The notes under the pieces: model-generated
Database searches by the model: none
What the model was told of the DNA's origin: nothing
The model's input: the letters and a program-made list of their open reading frames with translations, nothing else
NCBI RefSeq assembly: GCF_001522545.3
Contig: NC_031769.1
Coordinates: 2,261,006-2,325,005, forward strand
DNA: 64,000 nt
Direction: 5' to 3'
DNA from: Parus major
Taxonomy: Eukaryota > Chordata > Aves > Passeriformes > Paridae
Position numbers and translations under genes: made by a program
Shown: in pieces, positions 40,501-55,500 of the stretch
Layout of the letters: every line of letters begins with the position of its first letter
Position numbering within the stretch: the first letter of the stretch is position 1

Positions 40501-43500
40501 TTGTTTCTCTTTCTGCTGTCCAGAAATGGGCGTTCTGGCTCCACTAAGGTTTGAAATGGCAGAGCATGGATGCTTATGGAGAAATTCACACATAATGCAG
40601 TTATTCACCTTTGTGACAAGACTGAAATTGTTCTGGGCCCCTACATGATCTAAAAGGGTTTTAACTCGTCCTCTTATATTATTGGGAAACAACACAGGGC
40701 AGGTCCCAGAGTTACTGGCAACAACAGATCCTTGTGCTCCCCCAGGTTTATCCCACAAGCCAGCTCTGTGGCTTTTTAGATGACCCAGCTTTAGGACACT
40801 TTAGTCAAGGACTTGCAACAGCTTCACTCAAATTCCTGTTTCTCTACAGATTTACTGTGTTATACCAGGCAATTAATTAATTCTGTCCGTATCCAGTGTT
40901 TTCCATGGGGATCATGGTGTATTGCTGAGTGAAGCAAGTAAGGTTAAATTACAGTGATGCTGTGGTGGGCATTCATCTCTCCACATTTAGGCATCCTAAA
41001 AGTGTCCAGTCACACCCCTCGAGTGTTTACTTCTCCCTAGAGATGCCTGGGGAAACCCATGTCGTTATTTGAGCTGTCTGTGTTTGAAGCTATGTGAAAT
41101 GAATACTTCCTGCTCTAGTGAAGGTGACCAAATCATCAGATAAAGTGTCTGTATAGTACCCAAAATACAATTTTCCTTTAATATTTTCATGAGTGTTTCT
41201 GCCTGACAAAGGCTCTCTATTTTTCTGGCACAAAATAATACCATTTAAATGAAGGTGTAATGACAACCACTGGCTGTGCCCATGACTGATGAGTCACCTT
41301 TAGCATTAGAAACCATCTGCTGTGCTTTAATAAACCAGAAATACATCAGGGATGATGCAACAGGAAACATTTGTTATCTGGGCACTGAAAAACGATGGTG
41401 AGACATAACTTTGATAATTATTCCAGATGTATCACTATGTGCTCTTCCTTCTTTCTCCTATGCAGGGCCACTTCATTGTGTGGGAAGGAGCTCCAGGAGC
41501 TCGAATGGCATGGAAAGGACACAAAAGACATGTTTTCCTCTTCAAAAATTATATTGTGATCTGCAAACCAAAGCGAGACACAAAGACAGACACCTACAGC
41601 TACATCTTCAAGAACATCATGAAGGTCTGATCACTTTATGCTCTCATAAAGCATTTCTCAGTCAATTAGAACTTCACTTTTATATCCAGCTTGGACAGTC
41701 TTCTAATCCTTCTGAGCTATTCCTTTTCTTCAAAGTCTTTGAAGCACAAGTAGAATCTGCACTTGTCCAAAAATATCTTTTTTAAGCCTCTAAGAAAGCT
41801 GTCAGAAACCATCAGGGTGGACTTTTACCACGCAGCAAGGAGATTACAAGTACAAGCATTTATTTATCTCTGTTACCTCATTTAATTAACAGAATAAATA
41901 TATTGATATAATAAATTGGATTTTGCTGCCTGCAATTTGTAGCGAAAATTGCATTTGTACATCTCTGGTTTTGGCAGTCTGTAATATTGGGAGTAAATTA
42001 GAAGGAATCTTATTTGCTCAATTCCATCACGTTCTCTCTGCTGGTTATGTCCCTTCCAGACACCAATTCCTGTTCAGAAATGGAAAAATTCAGAGGATTT
42101 GACCCACTCATCTTTAGACATTCTGGGTTAAAACTGCCAGAAATTGAGGAAAGATTTTTCACAAGGCAGGAGCTGCTCAACTCCAATCAAAACTAGCCAA
42201 CCAACCAAAAAACCCATGGAACTCTTGACCAAGCCCAGCTAGGACCTTCTCAAAGTCCTTATCTCTGTCCTCATCAACATTCATAGGCAGATTTTTATTT
42301 TCCAAGAAAAATAAAATGGAAACATTTCCATGCTTTGTCCTTTTCTATATTTTTTTCCAAACTTCCTGGGTTCAACCCTTCAGGGATGGTGTGTTCCACC
42401 CTGGGGATAGCTTTTAATGCTGGACATTGTTTTCCTAAAAAATTAACCCCAGGAAAATGTCAGTTTGGTAACCAGAAAGTCAAATATAGCAAGGAAAATA
42501 TCTCTCAACTTTCAACTCTGGTTGAGCCCAACTCTCAGCTCTGGCTGCTCTTCAGCCAAAGCCACGTTGCATTGCTCACACAATCTCAAAAGTCTTTGAA
42601 GGAAGCACAGATTAGCCCTTTTTGCTGTTGGGAATTCCTAAAAACACAGGATTTGCAGTGACTTTCTTGCCCTTTGTGTCACTCAGCTGAACAACATAGA
42701 CGTGAACGACCTGGTGGAAGGGGATGACCGGGCCTTTGAGATCTGGCACGAGCGGGAGGACTTGGTGCGCAAATACCTCCTGCAGGCGCGGACCGTGAAC
42801 ATCAAGAACTCCTGGGTGAAGGAGATCTTGGGCATCCAGCAGCGGATCAGCGAGCCCATCTGGAGTAAGTGTGGCACAAGACAGCCCAAACCTTTTTTTT
42901 CCTGGATGGTCTCCTTGGTTGAGGAAATTATAAAAGGGGGAGAGAAGCTGTTTATGGTCGTTAAATGTGGGAGCAGCTGCAGGGAGGGGATTCTGCCCCT
43001 CTGCTCTGCTCTCGTGGGATCCCACCTGCAGTGCTGTGTCAGCTGTGGGGTGTCCAATATGAGATGGATGTGGAGCTGCTGCAGTGAGTCCAGAAGAGGC
43101 CATGAAGATGATCTGAGGGTTGAAACACCTCTCCTGGAGGAAAGGCAGGGAGAGTTGGGGTTGTACCCTGATCCAAAGTCCTACACACCCCAGTACAAAA
43201 GACCCTGGGTTCCAGACCCTTTACTCAACTCCTGGCTTACATTGCTGCATCTTTGCACCTGGGCTTGCTTTGGACTTTTGTCTGGTCATCAAGGCTTCGT
43301 CATTCTCAGTGTCATTTGAGATCCCACCAGTTCTCAATCCACAAAATCTATCAGCAGGGATATTAGATCTTTACTTTCCAGGCATAAGCTACAAATGGTA
43401 TCCACTATAGCATAAGTGTATTTGGGATCTGAAAATGCCAGAACAGCACTGGATTTAGTCCAAATACACTGAAAACAAGTCTGGGCACTTAATTTTTGTG

Positions 43501-46500
43501 CCTTTAGTGAGATATTTTAGTGAGGAAGACTATCAGAATAACTTTGTATGGTTTCATTTGGTAGAAATGGGTTAAAATAAAAGTTGCTTTAAAAAGCTGT
43601 GGCTGCCCCATCCCTGGAAGTGTCCAAGGCCAGGCTGGATGGGGCTGGGAGCAGCCTGGATAGTGGAAGTTGTCCCTGCCTGTGTCAGGGGGTGGAATGC
43701 AATGATCTTTAAGGTCTCTTCCAACCCAAACTATTCTGTGATTCTATGATTTAATGAAAGCATAGATTTCATTGTGAGGACAATATGAAGAATGCTACTT
43801 TGCATATCCAGGCTGCATTTTATTTGAGGAATTATCTTAATGGAGACAGATGTGTGGTGTCTGAATAATGTGGAAGTGCTTATTAAAATCATGGTCTAAA
43901 ATAATTCTAAATCAGCAATAAATTCCTTCTTTTTCATATGGTCTAACTTTATGTTACAGTCTGAATTTAGTCTCAGACAAGCAAGGAGAGCATGTCACCC
44001 ATAAAGTCTTGAGTTGCTAAAATTTCCTGTTCACTTTTCTATTCTGAACCTCACAGATTTGCAAAAATTATTCTTATCTCACTTAGCAGCAGCCATGCTG
44101 TGGTCAGAGCCCCTTCCTCCAGACTAACACGCTTCCTCTGATGTTTCAGTCCCTCCAGACTTTGAGGAAGAACTGGCAGACTGTACAGCCGAGCTGGGAG
44201 AGACAGTCAAGCTGGCCTGCAAGGTGACAGGAGCTCCCAAGCCATCCATCAGCTGGTACAAAGGTACGAGCAGCAGGGCAGGAAAAGTGCTCCCAGCCCA
44301 TATTGCTGTGGAAACTGGTCAGTGGGTAATCCAAGAGCTGATCCCCTAGAGATACTCAAATCTGGAGACTGTGTTTTTGGGTGTTTTGGGTGTGCTCCTT
44401 TGGCTGGAAAAGCAGAATTATCACTGCACAGAATGTACTCTGGGATAATTTCACTTTTAAATGAGAGCAGTGGTGATGTATGGGGTTCTTCAACAGTACT
44501 TTGCCCTGGATGATGTTTTACAGAGAGCTGGATGAAGAGTTTATTCCTCAGCTACCAGCATCAGCTGCAGTAATACATCTCTCAGCCTGCACAGGATGAC
44601 AAGCAAAAGGATGAAATTCCTAAGGAGGAAACTCTTAATAAGCAATTTAAAAATAAATAATTTCTCTTTCAGATGGAAAGCCAGTGGAGGTGGATCCCCA
44701 TCACATCATAATAGAAGATCCTGATGGTTCCTGCACACTGATCTTGGACAACCTGACAGGGGCTGACACAGGACAGTACATGTGCTTCGCTTCCAGTCCT
44801 GCTGGGAATGCCAGTACCTTGGGAAAGATCCTTGTTCAAGGTAAAGTCCTGCACAAATGCAGGAATTTAAGGGGGTCTGATACCTCAAACTTGTACCAGC
44901 CATGGTGTGACCAGTAGGACCAGGGCAGCCACTGTCCCTGTGCTGGCACTGCTGAGGCACCTCCAGTCTTGGGGTTGGTTTTGACTTCCATGACAAGAAG
45001 GACAGTGTGGTGCTGGAGAGTGTCCAGGAAGGGAGCAGAGCTGGGGAAGGGGCTGGAGGACAAGAAGGGAGCTGGGAAAGGGGCTCAGCCTGGAGAAAAG
45101 GAGGCTCAGGGGGAATTTCTGGCTCTGCACAACTCCCTGACAGGAGGGGACAGCTGGGGGGATCGGGCTCTGGTCCCAGGGAACAGGGACAGGAGGAGAG
45201 GCAACAGCCTCAATTAGCACCAGGGAAGGTTTAAATTGGAGATTAGGGAAATTTTCTTCACCAAAAGTGTTGTCAAACTCCAGAACAAACTTTTCATGGA
45301 AGTGATGGAGTCACCATCCCTGGAAGAGCTCAAAAAACATTTAGGTGTGGCACTTGGGGATGTGGTTTACTGTTGGCCTTAGCAGTGTTAATGGCTGGAC
45401 TCCATGACCTCAGAGGTCTTTTCCAAACAAAATGATCCTTTGTTTCTATGATGCTCCAAATATTAGGACATTCTATACAATATATACTGGGTAATATTAA
45501 AAAAAAAAAAAAAAAAGAAAGAAAATTTGTACAGGTGCAGGCAACTGTTTTTAGGCCAAAACATTTTGTCTTTAGTATCCTTTAGATGCACTGAGAATTA
45601 TCTGGATAGGGACACGCCCTTTCTACCTGTTTGTATTTCCAGCTACCAGTCACATTTACCTTTGCTTTTTGCAGTGCCCCCTCGGTTTGTGAACAAGGTC
45701 AGAAATGCTTATCTTGTCGAGGGTGAAGATGTCCAGTTCACCTGCACTGTGGAAGGAGCACCCAGGCCTCAGATCAGGTCAGTCCTACAATTAATATGGG
45801 TACAAATCCTGGCTTCCCATTTTGCATAGTCAGAAAAGTAATTTTGAGTTTATGACCCTTTCTTTACTGTGTCTTCCATCTTTACCCCATGCCAGTGCTG
45901 GCTCTTCATGGTCCAGGCATTCCTGAGATTCTCAGCAGTTAATTTTAGCTAGAGTTTGAAAAGAAATACCCACAGATAGACCCTGAGGAGGACTCTGTCC
46001 AATCTAAAGCCCTGGAAAACATTTTATCATTGTTTATCCTCCCAGCCTTACACCTGACTTGATTTTATCAGGTGTTCAGACAAAAGCTCAGCAAATCCTG
46101 TGATCATTTAAAGCCCTTATCCTGTACTGACTGAGGAGATCTCTTGGGAAGAATGTCATAAATGTTACAGTTTAATACCCAGGTGTGATCTCCCCACCTG
46201 CAGCCCTCCCCTCCAGGATCCAAACGTTTGTCTAAGGACTAATTCCTGAGTTGTTTGATGGATGGATCAGTGGTCTTGGAGACCTCTTGATGCTGCATAA
46301 TTTTTCCTGGCTTATAGACCATGTTTTCCCACTCAGATGGTACAAAGATGGGGTGCTGCTGAAGGACACCGGTAAATACCAGACTTTCAGTGAACCACGG
46401 AGTGGCATCGTAGTCCTGGTGGTCAAGAACCCTTCCAATGAAGACATGGGGCACTATGAATGTGAGGTAAGTCAGGAGAGATTTAAGTATCTGCCATCTG

Positions 46501-49500
46501 AAATGACACAGGCAGGAGAATTCATTTCACTGGGAGAGACCCATGGCTGAGTAGCTGCTCATAGAGATACTATAGAAATTCAGGCTGAACTAGATCTGGA
46601 ATGTGAATGTCCAAAAGCTTCAGAATATTCTGATCTGACAGTTTGTTGGTACAAGTAAGAATTGATGGAGCTTGTTCTGGAGCTTAAACTCAGATCCAGG
46701 TGTTTAGAGTAAACGCTTTCAAAATTTGGGACAATTCTGATGTGATATTTTGTTTCTGGACTGTCTTTAAATTATGGCTAAGAAACCCTCCAGAGCCAAA
46801 AGAAAGAAATTAAGTCTAAACAGAAGGATAAACCACTGAAATTCCTGTTTTGTTTACCATACATACATGGAAGTAGCTGAAAAATATTTCAAAATATAAG
46901 ATATTTTATGAAAATTAGGCATAGTCTATACATTCATTGTAACAAAACATAAATAAGTTCTGAGGACTTGGCAATAAAAGAAATTTGTCTTGGTTTAAGA
47001 AATAAGCATGGGTCAGCTGCTCCATGGTAAAATGGTTCAGCTCAAGGAAACATTTAGGGAGTTCCATATACCTGAAAGAATTCTACTGGAATTTTAGCAA
47101 AACCAGACTACCCTCCATTTGCCATTGACTAAGATCCTAAGGTCCAGTATTCCCAGTATACTAAGTAATTATTGGATGATAAAAAAGAAAAAAAATCCTC
47201 TCTAATGGCCCTCTAAGTGTGTGCACAGCAGGAATCTGGGCTTGTTGGTAGAGACAGAGTTACCCCAGGAGCAACTCCCAGGCTGCAGAGCAAGCACCCA
47301 ATAATTAAGTAAATAAGTTTGCTGATGTGCTGTTAACTTGTGAGTAATTTTTGGTAAAAGCCCAAGAACTCCACTGAGCAGCAAAGTGTCCCTTCAAACT
47401 CCAGCTTGCACTGGGGTCGCACCTTCACCCATTTCTGTCATCACTGAACTTTCAAAGGTAGCACAGGCAGGGGTTTATCGTGACAAAAAACATGCTGTGT
47501 TTCATTTGGCCCTGCACAATTCTCTTCAGCTGATGAACAGATTAGGGTCTGCCAAAAGTGGAGCAGAGCTTTACCACCACAGCGCCGCAGCCCTGACCCA
47601 GGAGAGGAGAGGAGACCAAGCCATCACCATTGAAGGTACGACCCTTGCCCAGCTCCGTACGTACGCCAGCCAATTCCCCTAAAAACAATGAGGATCCAGT
47701 ATCTTTTGCCATCTTATCCATGTTGGTTGTTGGTGTCCGTGTATCTGTGCGTCTCTGGAGATGTGCATGGGCACAGGGCAGCTCAGCTCCGTGCCCATCA
47801 TCATCTGTTGATTTCCAAGCCTGGCAAATCAACTTCATATAATGCTCGTGAATGCGTTATATGAAAACGGAGGAGCAAATGAAGGGTTTGTCACACCACC
47901 ACTAGAGCAAAAAGAAATGCTATGTATTGTTGGAATATTTGAAAATGTGTGTCAGCCTGGCAGGAATGTTACAGGGGCCACTAAATAAAGGTGGAGGCAT
48001 ATTGTGATTGCTCCTGGAACACCACTGAAGGACATCAGGGATGACTTTGGAAAGCAGAACTGACAGCAGTGTGTCCTGAGCAATGGTTAGTTCATCCATT
48101 ATTTAGGACTGTCCAGGGATAGTCATAAAGACTGTTCCTTTTTTTTTTCCTGGCAGTTTCACCTGGATTGGTAGGGTGATAAGAATTGATTTTACACCCA
48201 TCCAGAATTGCATCTTTCTCCACAACTTTTAGTCATTACTGCCTAAAGTTCCTGCTGATCCCAGGGATTTCCACACAAGAGTGTGTTCGCTGTAATCCCA
48301 TCACAGCCCAGTTTAAATCCACGGCTACATCTCCCTAGGGAGCATTTCCTGGCACAGGGAATTGGTTCCTGGTACATCTTGTAAGTGTCCTTGTGTGGCT
48401 GAGCATGAGCCAGCCAGTCCTGTCTCTCTTGAACAGCTCCCAGTGGCAGCTCAGCAGATGAGACAGCCAAGGGACCACGTTTAATAGGTTAGGGACAGAT
48501 TTAGAGGGCCAGAGAGAGGATGTGGACAGGCACAGGACTTTCCTTGCCAGCAAACCTTGGTTTCACGAGTCTCTCCCAGATGTGGATGGTGGAGACACTC
48601 CCAACAAAAGCCAGAGTTTTGCCAGCAGCTCTAGGACCTTCTTTCCTCAGCTTTGGTGTTTCCACACTGTCTTGTGATAATAACAGGAGTTCCAGAGCGT
48701 GTTGGAAAGGGCATTATTGACATTATCAATGTCCACCACGAGGCAGTGTTCTGACTCATGAAGCTGCTGGGCAGAAAATGCTGCAGTCTGGAAAAATATT
48801 CCGGGATAAATGATCCTCTACTCATATTTTTTCATCATTTTCTACAGTCTTCTGCCGTTGGCCCTGTTTGAGACAGGACCTTTGGGCCAGCCCTCTGTAG
48901 ACACAAATGTTGTGCTATTACATTAAGAGGCTTCATCCACAATAAATTATTAAGATTAGCATCCTGATCTATGAACTTTCTTGACTTCATTTGAAACATA
49001 TTTTCCTTTTAGCTCTTTCCCAGAGTGCCATCAAAAAGCATTACGGGGAGGATGGTGTAAGTGTAGAATCACTATAATTTTTTCAGCCAAATAAACCTTC
49101 AAGTACTCAAATTCTTTGTCTTTTCTATGCCCCAAAGAGAGAAAAATAAGTTGTGTGCAGAATGTAGAGGAACACAAAGAAATCCCTGTCAGGGTGGTGT
49201 ATCTTGATGAAGTTCCCTTCAGGCAGATGTTATAAAAGAAAACAAGGGTTGTATAAAATGTTAGCAGCATTTTCAGCTCTGGGGGTTGCAAATGTATATG
49301 TTCAGCCCCAAATTCCTCATCTGCTGTTATTCCTGTGATCATAAACAAACAAACAAAAAAAAACTGTGAGCTTGATTACATAAATATAATTGGAGTTTTC
49401 CTGGAAGCTTCAGAAATGTCATGAAATAGGTTTATTCTGTGATGTGCAATTGCTTGAACTCCGTAATAGGGAAGAAAATAGATCCCTGAGTCATCTCCAG

Positions 49501-52500
49501 GGAGAAACAGGGGGAGAGCTGCTTCAGGCCAGTGGAGAAAATAGGCTCATCCATGAAGCAAGAGGATTGTTGTGAGCAGAATTGCACCAGGGATGAATTT
49601 GGCACAATGTACTTGACCGAGGAGGGAATTCGTTGCTTTCTTGAGAATCAATAACCAGCCTTGATCTGCCTGGGGAAAAATCAGGTTCATCTGGCAGAGA
49701 ACTGGAGGACAGGTGGATCTCATGAAGGCTATCTCTTTCCATCCTCAAAATCCTTCCTATTTGTGAAAATGGGATTACTTGTAACTTCACCAAGAGGACA
49801 ACATTACTGCTCTCACAACAGGAAATAAATACCGTGCCTGCTTCCTGGCTCACCTGCACCCTGGGTCTGATTTATCTCTGTTCCTGTGAAATGATTGTCT
49901 GAGTCTCATGAGGCACCCAAAGGGCAACTATTTTAGTTTTTATCCTCCTGCCTTTCTGTACTGTTTATTCTGCTGAACCAAACCCACGGTTTGGGATACC
50001 ATTAGTCCAGTGGTTTATGAGCCCTGACCTGCAGCTGGTGATGGTCCACAGCCCAAGACCATGGGTATTAGAACCAAAATTCTTTGGTTTAAATTCACAC
50101 TTTGGGAGTTTGGAGGTCCCTTGGATGGACCAAATCCAAAAAGGATGGAAACCACTGGACTAAGGGATCCCGTGTGAGCTGAGATCTGCCTTCAGCCACA
50201 CCTGGTCGCTGCACTGAAGTCAATGGAGGGTTGCTTAAAAAAAATCCTCTTTCTGTGGATATTGGAAGAATTTGAGACGCTTTAAAAAAAAGTGTAGCTG
50301 AAAGAAGATCCTTCTCTTTGACTTCCAGTTGACTGTGTCTGCTTTGCACCTTGCTGCTTAACCTGTACACGGCACACCTGAGCTGATGTGCTCTGGCATG
50401 TTCTGGTGTGATTTATCCATCCAGGCTCACTAACTTGATTATTTGTTAGGGAAAGCAAAGCCCAGTGCCTTGGAAAGGTGTTGCATTTCCATATGGGTGG
50501 GCAGGTCAGGACCTAGAAAGAGACAAGGGGAGGAGTCAGGTACAGGAGTGGAGATAAAGCCATAAATAAAAATTCCCAAAGCAGCTGCAGCCAGGCAACA
50601 ATAATTCCTTCACATCTTTGCCTTAGATTTCATGCAGAGCCTTGTCATGTTGCCTTGTAGCAGCCACCTTGTTAAAAATCAGCAGAATTTGAAGTTCTCA
50701 CAAGGAAGATTTAAAATACAGAGGAGGATTAGATCTCTTAGTGTTACTGAAGAAATAGGGCACAGGAGTTTGTCCCCTGAACGTTTGGATGTTGCCTGAT
50801 TGGGGTATTTACCTCATTTTTTTTATTCTCTTATCACCATGGTTTAGTCTCATTTTTGGCCAGGCCACAGGGTTTTCAGTGCAAATTCAGGAGAGCCCCA
50901 TCTGCCTTTGCAACCACGTCAGTCCCTACAGGAGTGGAGCCTTTTGGTTGTTTTGGTTTGGGGGTTTTGTTTGTTTAGGTTTCGGTGGGGCATTTTTGAG
51001 AGAGATCCCAAAACACTTGCATTTCATTCTTAAAATTAAAAAAAAAGTCTTATATCCATGAATTGAGCCACCAGCCCTGGAGGGATTTCAAAGACCCGTG
51101 GATGTGGCACTTAGGGACAGGGTTTAGTGGTGAAGGTGGCAGTGCTGGCTTAGCAGCTGGATTCAACAATCCCAAGGGTCTTTCCCAACCTCGGTGATTG
51201 AAGGAATTGCTCCTTTTAGGATTAGTTTTAGCAGTTCTTGTCAAGTTTTGCAGACTAGTCTCCAAAAGTGTAGCAGAAGGAGGTGAAAACAGAGCAGTGC
51301 TCCTCTGGTTCATGGCAGCAGCGTGGACTGGGAAGAAAAAATAGGTTTAAGCTTCTGTGAGTGGAGAAAAGAGACTTAAAAATTGTAATAAAGGCCATAA
51401 ATAACTTTCCATCCATTCAGAGCAAGGAGAACTCACTTATCCTCAGTGTTCCATCACTTGTTGGCCAATGTTTTAATCTATTAACCCAAGAGATGTCTGG
51501 TCCTACAAAAGCACTGGCTGTCCCTAATGCTTACAGCTTTTAACCTGCTTATCAGGGGCTCCTGCTTTGCAAAGCTGTTTGCCTAAAATGCTCTTGAAAA
51601 GTTGAAATGATAAATCCGGTGCTAAAAATGGATGCAGAATATTTTCCTCTCGGGGAAAACAAAAAACAAACAAAGAAAACAAAACAAAACCAAAAAGAAG
51701 TAAAAGAAACACAAATTCTCTCATCCTACTTTCGTGTGGTTCTATCCTTCAATATAGGATTGCTCAAATCCTCCCTCACACCTCAGACAGTACATATACA
51801 ATTTATTAAATGCTATTTTCAGCTTTCTCATCCCAGGCCTGCTGAAGTTTTATTAGTAAAGAATATTCAATATTTATATATTGAATCTCTTTGGCATCCA
51901 CTACAAATATAAATATCACAGTTGGTGTCATTTGAGAGGACTGCAAGAACAGACATTTATAGAGCAACCATCAAAGAGACTTTTTCTTATAGACACTGTG
52001 AAATTTCATTAAATTTATTCAACTATTTAGTTTATATTACCTAATTCTCATCTAAATACACTCACTGCTAAAATAATTGTAGAAAACACCTGTTTTTCAG
52101 ATGTATAATCCAATTAATTAAAACATTTCCATCAGAACATCAGAATTTTTACTCATGTACTCGCTGCATATGGATATATGGAATATAATATTATTTAATA
52201 AGATGTTCTAAAAGTTATTTGAAAATTGCAGAATGGTGATTTAAAAATTCAGTGAAAATCTCCAACCTGAGTGTAGTAAATTGATTTAAGCACTCAGTTC
52301 ATCTGCCATCACAATTATTATCATTCCACCATTTAAAACAAGGTTTGAGTTATTTAAAACAAGATGTTAATTAAGGATAGGTAAATGGTTTTATTGCAAT
52401 TGTGTCCAGGGATAAATATTTGAAAATAATTTTGCTCTTTACTTACAGTTAATGTAAACTCAAATTTCCAAACAGACTCTGTTGAAACTCACCCAGTTCT

Positions 52501-55500
52501 GCAGTAACTCTGGAAAATGATTCCAGATTTTTATAAGCATAAACAAGACAAGGTTCTGCAAAAGAAACATGAGCTCTAGGTCAGATATTAACACCAATAT
52601 TTGCACAAAATTCTTTTTCATTATGGTCAAATTGTGTTTTTACCCGAGGCAGGGAAGAGCCCTTTGAAGTGAAGTGGAAGGAAAATTAGGTTAAAGTTTT
52701 CCATTTAATATTGTAAATGTATTTTTAATTTTCAGTCAATGCAGGTTTGGGGGCACCACTGAAAACATCACCACTAATCATGAATTATTTAACAAATAAT
52801 GCAGACATCCAAATTCCCTGGGCAAGAACTGTTTGTGATTTTATTGATATTTTTAAGTAGCAGCTCACTTAAACTGCACTGACTGAAAATTACCAGAGCT
52901 TATTTATTGTAGGCTGGCTGGAAAATTGAAAACCAATTTCTGGAGATTAAATTATGGGCTTTTTTTAGACATTTTGCTAGTTTGTTAAATAAAAAGTGGG
53001 GCCTGCTGATGTTTTTTTTTTCTAGATCTGAAATAGGTTCAGCAGTTCAGAGTGTGTTCAGAGCAGTGTGGTTCAAAGAGTTCCTTAATTTTATTCCAGT
53101 GGATAGGATGGGAAACCTGCTGAAAAATCTCAATTAGTTCTTCAAATGGTATCTTTCTACTTTTTAAAAATGTCAGTTCTAAGAAATATTTGCGACACCA
53201 TGAAATCGTAACTTTTGCTTCTGATATGCATTGACAGCTTCCAGTTGGTTATGGGAGAAGGGTCAGGAAAAAATGTAAATTAGAGCCAAAAAAAGAGAGA
53301 TAGAGCAGACACAGAGCTCTCCTGGGTTTCCTAGGATTTGGGGTTTTGGGGTTTTTTTAATGCTGATTTTTCTTTGCTGATGATAATGATATTAGTTTTC
53401 ATATTTATCAGCTTAGATTTTGCATCCAATCCACAAAAGTTTGGCCACAATCCAGTCTTTGGGGGAAACTCTTTTTTCTAGGAAGTGAAATGCAATTTAA
53501 AGAATTTCAGCTTTCCAGGATTTTCCAGATTGAGGCATTTTCAGGTTTCTGACACCAATACTACCTTATTATAGGATAAAGAAAAATTAAATAAGGACTT
53601 TGTTTTCTAGGTTTCACCCACCAAACAAAAATGGTAAAATAAGCAGTTTTTGCCAAATTGTTCTCCACAAAATATCTAATTTCAAAGCTAAATGTTCAGA
53701 GAGCATTCTGTATTTTCATTCCTGGTCAGAAACACTAAAGATGAAGCCAGAAATAACCACAGAAAGCATGGATGGGATGGTACAGTTGGTTATTTTTCAC
53801 TCCAGTTTAACTGAGCAAAGATAATTTAATCATTTCAGCTTTTGCCTTTCTTTAACCCCATGCTGTTCATACTGTTCTCTTTGTAGTCACTGAACAAGAG
53901 ACTAAAGTGCCCAAGAAAACCATCATCATGTAAGTGCTGATTTTTTATTTTTTTGGGTAACATTTGTGGTTTTTTTTTGCCTTGCTGCCTCTGCATGATC
54001 CAATAACAAGCTTGTGTTCATTGGCCATGCAAGTGTGTTCATCCCCAGCCCACCAGATCCCACGGAATTCTGTGCCATGTGAAGTGATCACCTTAAAAAA
54101 AGTCCTGTTGTTCTTGTCCAAAAATAGCAGCATTGGTGTTTGACACAGCCTGGGGCAGTCATTTTGTGATATTACAGAGGAAAAATATTCCCCCAAATGC
54201 TGATAGAGTTGCACAGGAGTTGGGGAAGGTAGAGTCTGACTCAGTGTTGAATGAACTTCGAGCTTTGAGAAGTGTCTACCTGAAAATATCTACCCATTTA
54301 AGAAATATCTCAGAGCTTAGAGTGATTTCTTCTGGCTTTATTTTACATTTTTCAGGAAAGCCTTGTATAATGAAGCAGTAGGAAGATGAATAATTTTATC
54401 CCCTTTTATGTCTATATTTCTAATATAAATAATTGTCCCAGTGACTTGGTCTTTTTAGATACTTCTAGCCTGGTTTATACTGGATGCCTATAAAATATAA
54501 AGATTAATTACTGCAAAAAGCAGTATTTTCTCAGTCATGCATGGCCTAGAAGCCAAGCAGCCATTAAAATGTAAATTTATCTTCTTAAGTACCAGAAAGA
54601 AATATCTAATAAAATTGTTTCATGTGCTGGGAGGGAGACCCTGGCACATGACAGGATTTCAGAGCAGTTCCAAACCACTCCAACCATGTCCTGAGGGCAG
54701 GAAGTAGTTATGCAATGAATATTTTGGGGAAATGCCTTCCCTCAATAGCTGCACTACTGCTAAAATCAGCCTTTGACTTGGACATGAGGCTTATTTTTAT
54801 TTTATTTTATTTTATTTTATTTTATTTTATTTTATTTTATTTTATTTTATTTTATTTTATTTTACTTTATTTTATTTTTATTTTATTTTAATTTAATTTT
54901 ATTATTTTATTTTATTTTATTTTATTTCATTTTATTTCATTTTACTTTTTATTATTTTTATTTTATTTATTTTAATTGTTTTTTATTTTATTTTTGAGGG
55001 TGTATTTTATTTTTGCTAGATGGCTAAGATTTGCCTATCTTTTATCCCTTTTATTGTTTCCTGTAAGGATTTTTCCTTTAGATCCATGCACTTGGCCCTT
55101 TTGGAGGCAGTGGTTTATAAACTGTGCCCCCTCCCAGAAGATGCACATAAACTCAGTTAAATTTCCAGCCATCAGATCTTTTTCACCCTGATAAAAACAG
55201 AAAATAAAGTGTTTTCACCTGTACTGCCTCAAGGACCAGGATTCAGACTGAGGCAACTGAACAGAGATGGTTTTTTTAATATCTAATTTAGAAATATTGT
55301 GAGAAAGTCGTGGGCAGGAGAGAATCTCAGAGCCACTAAAACTTGTTAAATCTCAATTATCCATATTTCTGTGCCTGTATCTGGAGCAGCAGCATTAATA
55401 CTGGTGGATTAAATAATACTCATTAATACAAAATACCATCAGTGGAGCTGATTTCTAAGTTTCTGAGATCTAAATTCCACAGGCTGTTGCTCTGGACAGC

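Noticed and set aside
42865..43319. Extension of e37 past 42864
   Set aside because: The frame stays open into the intron, but a perfect GTAAGT donor and the phase match to e38 place the end at 42864; the extension enters a CR1 element.
49057..49062. GTAAGT at 49057 as the donor of e43
   Set aside because: It would exit in phase 0, and reading e44 and e45 in that frame hits a stop soon after the e45 acceptor.
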